A stretch of 55,683 bases of DNA, taken from contig BFEA01000338.1 of the NCBI GenBank assembly GCA_003427395.1, forward strand, positions 1,505,246 to 1,560,928, given 5' to 3'. How positions within the stretch are numbered: the first letter of the stretch is position 1; each line of letters begins with the position of its first letter. Positions 33,982-43,775 of this stretch are shown piece by piece. The stretch comes from Chara braunii. Taxonomy: Eukaryota; Streptophyta; Charophyceae; Charales; Characeae. The notes beneath the pieces are model-generated. The model was not told the origin of the DNA, made no database searches, and saw only the letters and a program-made list of their open reading frames with translations. The position numbers were made by a program, and so were the translations under genes.

Positions 33982-36900
33982 ATGGCTTTCCAATCCGTCC
34001 ACTGTGTCACGCCACCGCCACCATCACGACAACACGGAGAAGACGATGTTCGAGAACGTAGTTCTTGTGACAGCAGCCCGGAAGCTCCCTCTGATCGGCA
34101 TTGCGGTTTGAAAAGGGAGTTCTCGATGTTGACCCCGATGAATCATTCAGCCTCGTCTACGACGTCCGCCCGGCGTCGTTTTCGGTTTACCGACGTTCCC
34201 GACGGTCAGCGCGTATCTACAACGCTAATCCCCGGTAGTGAGATGTTCGGGATGTCGAGACGTTTCCCGGTGGGTGGATGTTCGTGGACACAGATTTCTG
34301 TGGTGTGTTCGAAACGACTGGATCAGATCTCGTTCGGACAGCGGGTAGACCGTCAGAAAACATTGAAGTTACCCAACCCCTAGCATTTGACTACAGTCGG
34401 TCGTTGGTGGACACAGACTTCTGCGGTACGCCCGATAGAAACGGATCTGATCGGGAACAGTGCGGTGCATTTGGTAGAAATGGGTATGATAGGGACCAGG
34501 CAACGGTACGTGCGTGTGGAAGTGCGAAGATAGGTAAGAGAATTGCATGTGAAGCNGNAATAGTTGGCTCTCCGTCGATGACAGCGACNGGTGCAATGGA
34601 NAATTGGCAGACTGGTTTTGTAGACACAGATTTCTACAGTTCATCGGAATCCTCCCAATCNGATTTGCCGAGAACCGCTCCCACGGACAGATCGAAATTC
34701 CTAGGTGCAGCGCATGGGTCCCCGACCAAAAGCCAACCTGGAACTCCCGAAGCAGTCCTTCAAGTTTTGTCCCATCCCCTACCTGGAGAAAGTAGAAGAT
34801 ATAATCGAAAAAATAGGTTGGTTAAAAAGTCAGAGCATTCGAAGAGGGCCAAAAGTCGATTGAATGAAACTAACATTGCGCTCATCCCGACGTACAAATG
34901 TTGTAAGAACAAGTGTCTTCGGGTCTTGACCATTGACGATATCAAACCGGTGCGCGAAGTCTATTACGAAATGTCCCTCGAAAGGAGGATCGTGTGGTGG
35001 ATGCAAACCCTCGACAATTTCACTATCCTTGACGGCGGTCTGGAAAGAGTCCAATCAGTGCAGTGCAAATGCCGTGTGTGCATCGCCGGTTGGTGCAAAA
35101 TAATAGGGATATGTCGAAACACATTTCGTCGTTATAGCAAGTGCAAGCCGGACGGGGTTGTCCGTGGCCGTCATGGTCGATGGGGATTGTTGAACCCGAG
35201 ACCGGAATATGTGAGCATGCTGCTGGCTCGTGAGACAAGGTTCGTGGAAGAACATGGAGATGCTATGCCTAATGAAATGGTTGTGAGGGGGACCTCACAA
35301 CGCCCCAAAGTTAGGCTCCCTGCTTATTTCACGAAGCTCCTTGTATACGAGTCTATCAAGGCGGACTTGGAAGCGGCGGGTCAGACCGTCATTTCGGAGC
35401 AAGTCTTCTACTCCATATGGAGGAAGTACTTGTGGCATGCCGACCTTGCCAAGTCCAACTCGTTCACAAAGTGTGGCAAGTGCGTCCGCCTTAGACAGGC
35501 CAGAGACAACGCCTTCCTCCTTCGTGACCGTAGGGATTTCGATGAAAAGCACCACAAACACCAACTAGATCAGGTCGCTCACCGTGCGGATTACGCTGAC
35601 TGAAAACTTCGTTCCATTTTGAACCCTGCGGAATACCTCTGCCTTATAGTGGATGGAATGGATCAGAAAAAGACAACCATTCCTCACATCGGCATGTATA
35701 ATTACTCCAAGGATCATCGACACGACATGATGATGAAAACGAACCTGACCACGGTCGTAGCTCACGGCAGGAAACCGTCCATTTATGTGTACACGTATTT
35801 GCCTTTCTATGCGCACGGTTCCGATGACACCATGACGTGCGTTATGCGGACTCTATGTGAGTTGCAGGCGTCGGGACAGAAATGGCCACGCCGCATCCAG
35901 GCGGACAATTGCTGCGGGGAAAACAGAAACCAATACCTTATGTGTTTGGCCGCTCTTCTGGTGAAATTCGGGATTTTCGAAGATGTCGAAGTGGGGTTCA
36001 TGCTCATTGGCCACACGCATACCGACATAGACGCGACTTTTAGTGTTTTCTCGAAAAAACTGAAGGACAACGATGCTTACACCATGAAGCAGTTGTTCTA
36101 GCTTATCGAGTCGTCGCACAAGATACCGCCGAAGTGCATTGAGCTCGGTCACATTGCCGATTGGCGTCGGGTAGTGGATCGATACGTCGATAGAACCATT
36201 ATCAGCGTATCGAAACCGCACCTCTTCAAATTCTTCATGTGTGACGGCAGTCCCGTCATGTTGTACAAGAAGTACTGTACCGATGCGGAATGGATGCCGG
36301 AAGGCAGACCAGTTCACTGGTTCCTGGTTGTCGATGGCCAGTATGCAGGTCCTACCTCCCCTCCACAGCCATGTGTTATTCCCCGTGTCGTTAAAGACGA
36401 TTTTCGGATGGCTCGTGACAGTGTCCAAAAATTTGTGGACGTCCTTGAACAGTATAGACACATGTGGCAGACATATAGGAAGGAGGAGGTCGACAAGCGG
36501 GAGGATGCTTTGTCTTACTGGAAAGCCATCTTCGTCGAGGCGGACGACATTATCCAAAAGCAAAAGAAGAAGGAGACGGAAGAGGGTGAGGAAGAGGATG
36601 TCCTCGGGGCGGACGAGCCGGAGATCTACCCTCCTACCTTCTGGCCACAATCAGTCGAAACTGTGGAGGAAGTTCAAGAAGTCGACCCTCCTTCGCCAGA
36701 TGCTTCGCTTATATATGTAGGACCGAGGGCAGGCCGTCCAAAAGTGGACTTCGACCCTCGGCGCCATATAAACCAAGGTGATTTTCTGATTGTTAGGCCG
36801 CCTGATGAGGAACTGTCTCAAGGTGTCCCGTTCTGGGTTGGCAGAGCACAGTCTGAGGTTGTGGACGACCGTTCCTCACCGCATTTCGGTTGTTTACGTA

Positions 36901-37169
36901 TACAGTGGTGGGTGCCTACAGGTCACTCGTCCGATCTTTGCGAAAGGTACTCCGGCGCTTGGACGAAGAGGTGGAAACTTTCCACTTCGGACGAGGAACA
37001 ATGGCAACGCGCCGAAACTGTGGCTTATTCTTGGAGAAGACCTTTTCGCAAAGGGACGGTTGAGAGCAAATTCGTGACAGGCCTTGCAATACCGACATCC
37101 ATTTGCGAGAAAGCGCTTGTGGCCTTGGGGGACGACTGTCTTTCTGGTATGTCCGACGTGCCCGTTTAG
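33982..37169 (+). pseudogene. DUF7869-like / putative transposase, copy 1, two stops
   Basis: From ATG 34278 one frame runs to TAG 37167-37169, broken by TGA 35601-35603 and TAG 36099-36101. An N-terminal extension (33982-34277) sits in another frame. Order: disordered Ser-rich N-terminus, KCCKNKCLRVLTIDDIKPVR, CRVCIAGWCKIIGICRNTF (HTH-like), YESIKADLEAAG, FTKCGKC, then a core with LIVDGMDQKK, IQADNCCGEN and GHTHTDIDATFSVFSKKL. This matches the DUF7869 layout as I recall it. Asp codons at 35652, 35904 and 36030 suggest an RNase H-like DDE nuclease, which is inferred. The C-terminal half includes a Lys/Glu-rich linker. Copy 2 at 44.6-47.5 kb is a diverged homologue in opposite orientation. Confidence 0.7.
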
Positions 37170-37436
37170 ATAAATGCGAACTGATTCGGATTTGGTAGCT
37201 ACGAACTCCGCTAACATAATGAAGAGATGTGAGCTGCGAACTAATTCTGGTTTCTTGTCTTGCAGGATGCATGACGATGCGAGAAAGCGCTTGTGGCCTT
37301 GGGGGACGACTGTCTTTCCGGTCCGTCCGATGTGCCCGTTTAGATAAATGCGAACTGATTCGGATTTGGTAGCTACGAACTCCGCTAAGATAATGACGAG
37401 AAGTGAACCGCCAACTAATTCCGGTTTCTTGTCCTG
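37107..37436 (+). repeat. Tandem duplication (174 bp) of the 3' end of copy 1 and its downstream spacer
   Basis: GAGAAAGCGCTTGTGG occurs at 37107 and 37281, and the similarity continues through the stop codon, a palindrome-like AAATGCGAACTGATTCGG site and a TTTCTTGTCnTGCAGGATnC splice-acceptor-like end. A strong donor-like GTATGT lies at 37147-37152 in the first copy only. Confidence 0.85.
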
Positions 37437-38334
37437 CAGGATACATGACGACGACACACCATCGTTCGACGTTGTATATGAGACAACGTCCTACGAAACC
37501 TCGTCGTACGCGAGCGAGTATTCCTTTTCGATCGAGAATGTGGACACGAATCTTATCATCATGAACAAATGCATTTGGGCACAACAAACGCTCAGTCTTG
37601 ACAGCGATTATTTGCATATCGAAGCTGGGGTCGGCCTCGACGGTTACATTGCACCCGAAACACGTGTTATTGATGGACAAACTTCAATAGTTTGTGATAG
37701 AGGATCAAATATGTGGTACCTCTACTGGAGTTTAGAAGAAGTCCAACTTTTGGAAGTTCCATCCAGTCAGGAGCAGAAGATGGACGTCGAGGATATGGTA
37801 GATGACTGGGAGTCGCTGCGCTTCGAACAAGAGTGGGGTTGTATGGACGAGCAACATGCTAAACTTTGCGCATGGTACTGCATCGGGAAACCGCAGTTGC
37901 GTTTTCCTGTGATCATAGACTACCATGGCCGAGTTCGTCTGTTCAACCGTGGCACCCCTGTGCTGACTCTTTTCACGGCGGCGAAGCTTTGTGGTAAGCA
38001 AATGAGAGCTTTCTTCCTTGTGAGGGAAGACTTTCGCGAGCCCGCGTCCGTTGGTGCTCTCGAGCGCTTCCGTGAACGATTTGAAATAGATCCTTCGCTC
38101 GCAAAAGAGTTGAATCAAAGGGTTGACTGTTTGGTGCATGCCCAACTTCACTTCCTTTTCGGATTGTGTGACGACATATTATTCACGTTGGAGCACAAGG
38201 ACAACTGCAATGGCTACACTCTACGAAAAGTTTCGCATCACCGTTCAGGTGTCCAAACATTGGAATTCGTAGGGGGTAGGCGGAGACAGATCTACGACTG
38301 TCCTTACTGTGAGGATGGACACCTGTCGCCATGA
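37348..38334 (+). CDS. Orphan gene A (up to 328 aa), paralogue of the next gene
   Basis: Function unknown. The open frame starts upstream of the acceptor-like site, so the natural start is probably later, near 37445 (out of frame) or at ATG 37561. Shared with its neighbour: DYLHIEAGV, SNMWYLY, KLCAWYCIG, IIDYHGRVR, FNRGTPVLTLFTAAK, MRAFFLVREDF, RVDCLVHAQLHFLF, FTLEH and a C-terminal CPYC pair. The CxxC end could bind metal. No transmembrane segment or signal peptide is seen. It lies about 180 bp downstream of transposase-like copy 1 on the same strand, so it is probably cargo or an accessory gene of the inner unit. Confidence 0.6.
   Translation: MRTDSDLVATNSAKIMTRSEPPTNSGFLSCRIHDDDTPSFDVVYETTSYETSSYASEYSFSIENVDTNLIIMNKCIWAQQTLSLDSDYLHIEAGVGLDGYIAPETRVIDGQTSIVCDRGSNMWYLYWSLEEVQLLEVPSSQEQKMDVEDMVDDWESLRFEQEWGCMDEQHAKLCAWYCIGKPQLRFPVIIDYHGRVRLFNRGTPVLTLFTAAKLCGKQMRAFFLVREDFREPASVGALERFRERFEIDPSLAKELNQRVDCLVHAQLHFLFGLCDDILFTLEHKDNCNGYTLRKVSHHRSGVQTLEFVGGRRRQIYDCPYCEDGHLSP
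37438..37447 (+). promoter_or_regulatory. Splice-acceptor-like TGCAG immediately upstream of the next ATG
   Basis: GGTTTCTTGTCCTGCAG ends at about 37439; an ATG follows at 37445. The ATG is out of frame with the long downstream frame, so a small indel may separate them. The same arrangement precedes the next two genes and the second transposase-like copy. Confidence 0.5.
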
Positions 38335-38820
38335 CCTGCTATGTGAGACAACTCCGAGTTAGTTCACACTTTGTTGTTGTACTCATAGGACGACCTCGCC
38401 GTTTATCGATGCCATCATTGCAGGACTTGCGCTGATTAAGAGAGTAGTCTGACCGTTCCACCCAATAAGAGAGTAGTCTGACCGTTCCACATGAATGAGA
38501 TGTTGAGCGGCGGTTGCAGGACTTGTGCTCAGTTGCGAAGTGCGAATCTACCGTCATTTATTTGCCAATCGTCGTCGGCGGTTGCAGGACTTGCGCTGAT
38601 TTGCGAAGTGCGAATTTACTCTCACTTATCGACCCACGTGAATGACGTGTAGAAAATAAGTCGGCATTAGACGGCGGTTAGAAAACTTTGCGCTCTCTTG
38701 CGATGTGCGAACCAATTACCAATTATTGAACCCTTTCGTGCATATAACATTCCTGGAATTTTTGCTTATGCACTTGCGAGAATCGCAACTTACGCGCTTC
38801 CTTGTGTTTCTCCGCTGATG
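38335..38820. other. Spacer with palindrome variants and a short direct repeat
   Basis: AGAGAGTAGTCTGACCGTTCCA is repeated at about 38438 and 38468, and CGGCGGTTGCAGGACTTG-C at about 38509 and 38577. AAGTGCGAAT palindrome variants lie near 38353, 38528 and 38614. No gene is seen. Confidence 0.6.
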
Positions 38821-38824
38821 CAGA

Positions 38825-39724
38825 ATGGATATCGGGACTTCGTCACAGAGTAGGAAGTCCTCAGCGCCGGATGTCGATCTAATCATTTTGTCGAAGAACA
38901 TTTGGGAAGACATTGGACGATCTGGTCTGGACCGTGACTACCTGCACCTCGAAGATGATGTTGCCCCGGACGGGGAAATCCCTTCGTGGCAAAGTGCAAA
39001 AGAAGGACAACTTCGGATTTGCCGTGATGTAGGGTCGAACTTTTGGTACCTATACACTCTGATGAAGGATGTACAGGCATACCCTATCAAGTTGGAGTCA
39101 CTTCCGAAGAGGGAACCCCTTGAAGAGGGACCCGTCCAAACTTCTAAGATGGTTGAAGCATGACACATTTTATGTGAGAAACTTAAGTGGGCGTCGTTGG
39201 ACAAGTTGCATCAAAAACTGTGTGCCTGGTTTTGCCTCGGCCAACCGACGAAGTCGGCGCCGATGATCATAGACTACTTCGGTCGAGCGAGGGTGTGTAA
39301 TCGAGGCACCATCGTCGTGACGCTCTTCACTGCCGTCAAGGTGGACGGTCGACGAATGAGAGCTCTTTTTCTCGCAAGGGACGAATTTCACGGTGTCAAG
39401 CTCACTTCTTTTCAAGCGTTTCACATATCCGGCCCTACTGGTTCCCTTGCACGGTTCAAAAACAGGCTCGCCATAGATCAAGCACTCAAAGATGAGTTGC
39501 ATTTGCGGGTCGACTGTTTGGTGCACCAACAACTTCACTACCTCTTCGATAGCTGCGACGAAATAAATTTCACAGTCGAACATAGGGACAACGAATTGCG
39601 ATTTGTTTACCGCCATCAAGATTATTCAGCCTCCGGACCTCAGGAAGTGACTCTGTGGAACGGGAAGACGAGATGTGTGTGCGACTGCCCTTACTGCGAT
39701 GCTGAACATCTACATCTTCACTAG
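38825..39724 (+). pseudogene. Orphan gene B, paralogue of gene A, one in-frame stop
   Basis: Starts ATG 38825, one base after TGATGCAG (acceptor-like). The frame reads DVDLIILSKNIWEDI, DYLHLEDDVAPDG, SNFWYLYTLM to TGA at 39161-39163. It then resumes in the same frame with KLHQKLCAWFCLG, IIDYFGRARVCNRG, VTLFTAVK, MRALFLARDEF, RVDCLVHQQLHYLFDSCDE and CDCPYCDAEH, ending at TAG 39722-39724. Position-by-position resemblance to gene A shows a tandem duplication followed by divergence. The part around the stop has no clear equivalent in gene A (acidic linker there), so the stop could also mark a lost intron boundary. Confidence 0.6.
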
Positions 39725-39757
39725 CAGCGTTTTGAACTAGTTGCTTCGTCTTTTCTC

Positions 39758-39779
39758 TAGTGCGAATAGACTCGCACTA
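39758..39779. promoter_or_regulatory. Perfect 22-bp palindrome in the spacer between orphan genes
   Basis: TAGTGCGA (39758-39765), ATAGAC, TCGCACTA (39772-39779). Same architecture as the dispersed AAGTGCGA-N6-TCGCACTT motif, with a compensated change at the outermost pair (T and A instead of A and T). Confidence 0.7.
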
Positions 39780-39938
39780 TGCTTACAGCCCGTCCCCTTC
39801 GGTATACCCCGTTGCATGACAAACTGTCTATCTAATTACGAGTTCATTCACACTTTGCCAATATCAGACGGTCTCAACTTCGACGTTTACCCACCTCTCC
39901 GTATATGACAATGGCGCTGTTCTCTTTTCTCATGCAGG

Positions 39939-40616
39939 ATGCCGTCTGGAAGTTTCAGTGGGACGGTCGTTGTCAGAGACCTAGGCTACTGCGAAAGTCT
40001 GCGAAGTGCAGTTGTTGCCGCAGCTGAGAACATTTATGGTTTAGAATGGTTTGGCAACATTGGGCTTCCCAGATACCGCTACCTTCCGGTCCCCGAAGAC
40101 GTTCGTGCTCATGTCCAGCCGTCTGTTTCGCCCCCGCCTACCCCAGCTTTTCAGTACATTGTGATGGCCACGCTATGCGACAGGCCCGTCTTCAAAATTA
40201 ATTTCTACATTGCGTCCGAAGGGGAGTTGAGAAGCTGTTTGTATTATTCATATGTAACCAGCACATCTTTCGATAGAATGCCAGAAGGTTGTGAGCCTGC
40301 CGTTACGTTTTTCTTATCGATCTTCATCATGCATATCGCCTCGTGCTTGGATGGAGAATTATTCCTTGTATCCGGCGTGAGAGAAAATGATGACAGTCCC
40401 CCGTTCTGGGGAGACCGTTATCCGTTCCAAATCCGTCACTGGAGCAAATTGAATCGAGTTTTAAGAGATTTACTCATGCGCGACTTGCCGAATATCGAAG
40501 TAGATCTTCAGGCCCGAATTCCCGAACCAAGTCCTTTTAATCGAGTTCAACATAGACGAGCGCAATGCCGACGATCGCGGGAGGCTACTCGAAGACTGTA
40601 CATGCTGCTACCATGA
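39939..40616 (+). CDS. Orphan gene C (225 aa)
   Basis: Function unknown. ATG 39939 follows TTCTCTTTTCTCATGCAGG, a good splice-acceptor-like sequence. The product has an N-terminal region (VVVRDLGYCESLRSAVVAA), a Pro-rich turn (SVSPPPTPAF), a hydrophobic core (FQYIVMATLCDRPVFKINFY; VTFFLSIFIMHIASCL), FWGDRYPFQIRHWSKLN and a basic tail (RVQHRRAQCRRSREATRR). The hydrophobic segment could be a buried helix or a single membrane pass. It is uninterrupted, unlike most genes here. It is last in the rightward cluster, before the right subterminal repeats. Confidence 0.55.
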   Translation: MPSGSFSGTVVVRDLGYCESLRSAVVAAAENIYGLEWFGNIGLPRYRYLPVPEDVRAHVQPSVSPPPTPAFQYIVMATLCDRPVFKINFYIASEGELRSCLYYSYVTSTSFDRMPEGCEPAVTFFLSIFIMHIASCLDGELFLVSGVRENDDSPPFWGDRYPFQIRHWSKLNRVLRDLLMRDLPNIEVDLQARIPEPSPFNRVQHRRAQCRRSREATRRLYMLLP

Positions 40617-40849
40617 AGATCGTACTAACTTTTTTCACCCGACGCATGCTACGAAGATACTCATCGTCTCAGGATATTCGGATTCTATCTGCGAATAGAC
40701 TCTCATTTATCACCTCACTCCTTTCGCAGTGGGTCTCACCCTATCACGTCGTTGACATCATGTCGGGCTTGGATGAGCTTTTGTCTGGGACTTGTGTAGG
40801 AAGGTGAACATCGTGTCGGGTTTGGATGACCTTTTGTCTAATGCAGGAC

Positions 40850-41700
40850 TTTGGCACGAATCAGCGTTCGTGTAGGTCTTCGGCTCGAATCAGCGTTCGT
40901 GTAGGTCTTCGACATGTTTGTATTAGAGGTAGGGTTTGTTTCATGTGTAATGCAGGACTTTTCGGCTTGTGGCGAAGATGGGGAGTGATATAGACTGTAC
41001 GGAAGCGTCTTCTGTAGAAAAGGGCATGTCATGTAAAGTATACGACGTGGGCTGGAATGATTTTTGGAATGCCTACATGTGCCTTAGAACGTGTACTTCA
41101 ATGATGTTTGGAAAGGGTCCATGTACTTTGTGAATTTTGGAAAGCTTCCGTGTACTTTGCAATTTTGTTCGGCACGAATCAGCGTTCGTGTAGGTCTTCG
41201 GCTTGAATCAGCTTTCGTGTAGGTCTTCAACATGTTCTTATTACTGGTAGGGTTTGTTTCATGTGTGATGTAGGACTTTTCGGCTTGTGGCGAAGAGGGG
41301 GAGTGATATAGACTGTACGAAAGCGTCTTCTGTAGATAAGGGCATGTCATGTAGACTATACGACGTGGGCTGGAATTATTTTTGGAATGCCTACATGTGC
41401 CTTAGAACGTGTCCTTCAATGATTTTTGGAAAGGCTCCATGTACTTTGTGAATTTTGGAAAGTTTCCGTGTACTTTGCAATTTTGTATTGATTTGTTTTT
41501 GAAAACGACTCTGTGTACTTTGCAATTTGCCATTGAATGATTTTTTTGCATTGAATGATTTCTGGAAACTCTCCTTGTGGTGTGCAACTACACCTTTTAG
41601 AAAAACACTAGGCAACTTGAAGGCGATGACAAGAGTTACTTATACGAATGGATATGTATCTTCTCCACACAAAGATTTGATGACATTTTCACCGGGTAAT
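40850..41700 (-). repeat. Subterminal tandem repeat (right), two ~314-bp copies plus inverted match to the left set
   Basis: TTTTCGGCTTGTGGCGAAGA occurs near 40967 and 41277, GACTGTACG-AAGCGTCTTCTG near 40993 and 41309, and ATCAGCGTTCGTGTAGG near 40861, 40889 and 41181. The segment 41.45-41.7 kb is the inverted equivalent of 19.97-20.17 and 20.60-20.72 kb (ACTTTGCAATTTG, AAAACACTAGGCAACTTGA, GACATTTTCACC). Confidence 0.8.
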
Positions 41701-41859
41701 ATGCAAATGACAAGCCAACGTCCATATTAAATCATTGCACTGATGGTGTGCGCACCTGCTTCTCCATCTTAGTACGAGTTCATTCTCACTTCTGGTGTGA
41801 ACGACGAGCACCCTGCAACTATTTCCCTCTCTCTTTTTCTTCAACTGCACCCTCCATCT

Positions 41860-41881
41860 AAGTGCAAGTTCATTCGCACTT
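41860..41881. promoter_or_regulatory. Dispersed palindrome, one mismatch
   Basis: AAGTGCAA-GTTCAT-TCGCACTT; a further weak site lies at about 41772. Confidence 0.55.
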
Positions 41882-42029
41882 TGAATAAACGCATCGCACT
41901 TTGCTTCAACTTGACCTTCACGAAAACAACAGGCAATCTGCAAATGTTTCCCTCTCTCCTTCTCTCCCGACTTCCGCAAACAAACCGCCGGTAAGCACCT
42001 GCATATCACGAAACAAGAGCACGTCCCAA

Positions 42030-42660
42030 TTGGAACATCGTCGGGTTCTTGCGATGTCGACTCCCGCATGATGACTACACTGAACAGCGGCAGGATGACC
42101 GGTCCGCCTCTCCGATGTGGATCTAACGGTGGATTACGTCAAATCTGCTCTCATAGATCTACACCGGGGATGGGGGCTGGGATCCGGCCACAGTTTGCTT
42201 GTAAGGCATCATATGATGTGTCGATATAACCGACATCCAGAACTGCTTGGTGAGCATCTAGTGCTACGCCAATAAGTTCCAGACACGGTCGCAAAGTCCC
42301 CTAAGAATGTTCATTGTCGGTTCCTCACATCGTCGATTCCCACGTGATGAGTACAATAAACAATGGCTGAATGGCAGGTCCCCCTCGCCGGAATGAATCT
42401 AACGGTGGATTGCGTCAAATCTGCTCTCAAAGATCCACACTGGATAGAAGGTCCTTCAATCAGCCGCTGCTTACTGGTAAGCATCATATGATGTGTCCAT
42501 ACGATCGACATCCAAAACTGTTTGGTGAGCATCTAGTGCTACGCCAAGCAGTTCTGCCGCAAGGTTCCCTAAGAATGCTTTTAGCACTAGAGACTTGAGA
42601 TCGCCGACTGTTTGGCACTTCTTGAAGGTGGTCATTTCAACCGATGCAGAGGGCTCGTGG
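42030..42660 (-). repeat. Subterminal 276-bp-type repeat (right), about two diverged copies, inverted
   Basis: Reverse complement carries GATGCTCACCAA-CAGTT-TGGATGTCG, ACACATCATATGATG, AAGCAGCGGCTG-TTG and the 18.65-kb phrase AAGTGCCAAACAGTCG. The left end has four copies and the right two, and the right ones are more diverged. A minus-strand TATAAA lies at 42675-42680, next to the end. Confidence 0.8.
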
Positions 42661-42765
42661 TCACTTCCATTGCTTTTATACATGCTCGTGGGTGCTCGGC
42701 CTGACATACATGTAGTGCTGTTTGACACTTCCCTACGGTTCTCTGTCGAATGCTGTTCAACTAGA

Positions 42766-42766
42766 G

Positions 42767-42821
<55 letters not shown>
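42766..42821. repeat. (CT)n microsatellite at the right end of the inner unit
   Basis: Mirror of the (AG)n at 18502-18536, with GCTGTTCAACTAGAGT on its inner side as at the left end. Ser/Leu and Glu/Arg open frames through it are artefacts. Confidence 0.95.
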
Positions 42822-42822
<1 letters not shown>

Positions 42823-43775
42823 GCCATGGCCGTTGATGTGCCTCTCGCCCGGCTGGGTACAGTGCGGCCGTGCTGTGGTGGTCGTGTTCAACAAGACGCC
42901 CGTCATCGGAGTTTCGACGGACGTCCTTGGGGGGCATGGTTATTTTCTTTCCCTGTGAGCTGGGTGAAAGCATTTGCTTAATTTTTTTGTTGTTGTGGCA
43001 TGTAGGGCATTTGCCGGTCGCGATGGCCATGTCAGAGTTGATTATCCTGGGTGATTGGCGTGAGCGCATGGCATACCCTTCGCACTTCGATAATTGATGA
43101 CATTTGTACTAGTACATAGTATTACTTATTAAAAGACGTGACACTCAGTCTGTTCGGTGTGATTTAAGGATGGATTTCAACATTGTGACACTTTGATAAT
43201 TTTGGACTCTATCACACTTCGACAATTTATGTGACTTTAAAGACGAAACTGACATGTCATTGTCATACATTGAAATGCACTTGAACAACAGACGTAATGA
43301 GACACTGGACAGGGTTGTGAATGACCTCACTAAACAGCAGACGAACTATCACGGAGCATTGATTCTGACGTACTACACATGACATTGTGTGAAGGCGAAA
43401 CTAGAAATCCATCGATGAGTCAATGCAATCACACGATAAACAAGATGGTTTATGTATGGATTCCCGCGCACTTTGACAAAAATCATAAACCGATATGACA
43501 TTGTCATATGAAATTGAAATGCACGTGAGTACCATGGATTCCGTCTCACTTCAAGAAATGTTGTACCCATGAAAAATTAAAAGTCAAAAATTGTATCGGT
43601 AATTAAAAGTTCAAAATTGTACCGACACGTGCAAGAAATCGCAAATGCAAGATTGAAGTACGTCTACATTAAACGCTACAAACCAACTGTGCATTGAACG
43701 ACATCTAAATTAAAATCTACGAGCCGCAACAATGTAAACTTTCTAAAACGCTATCATTTACAAAATTTAAAGTTC
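42822..43775. other. Non-coding, decayed short repeats
   Basis: Contains repeated TGACACTTTGATAATTTTGGAC-like and CACTTCGAnAATT phrases near 43080-43220 and 43460-43560, and AAAAGTYCAAAATTGTA twice near 43580-43625. No gene is seen. It forms the outer flank of the inner unit's right end. Confidence 0.5.

Larger units (their letters stand above)
18502..42821. mobile_element. Candidate giant DNA transposon (about 24.3 kb) with inverted subterminal repeats
   Basis: The left end reads (AG)n, then ACTCTAGTTGAACAGC, then 276-bp tandem repeats, then a second tandem family. The right end holds the same elements inverted, ending in (CT)n at 42766-42821. Inside, a leftward gene relic (ParB-like, methyltransferase-like, Ulp1-like) and a rightward cluster led by a DUF7869/transposase-like gene diverge from a palindrome-rich centre. 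Subterminal repeats, a transposase-like gene and a captured Ulp1 protease are familiar in plant Mutator-like and CACTA elements; this combination is not one I recognise. Target-site duplications cannot be read because of the left gap. Confidence 0.5.

Noticed and set aside
35853-36650. 265-codon minus-strand frame
   Set aside because: Antisense of the conserved transposase-like core of copy 1.
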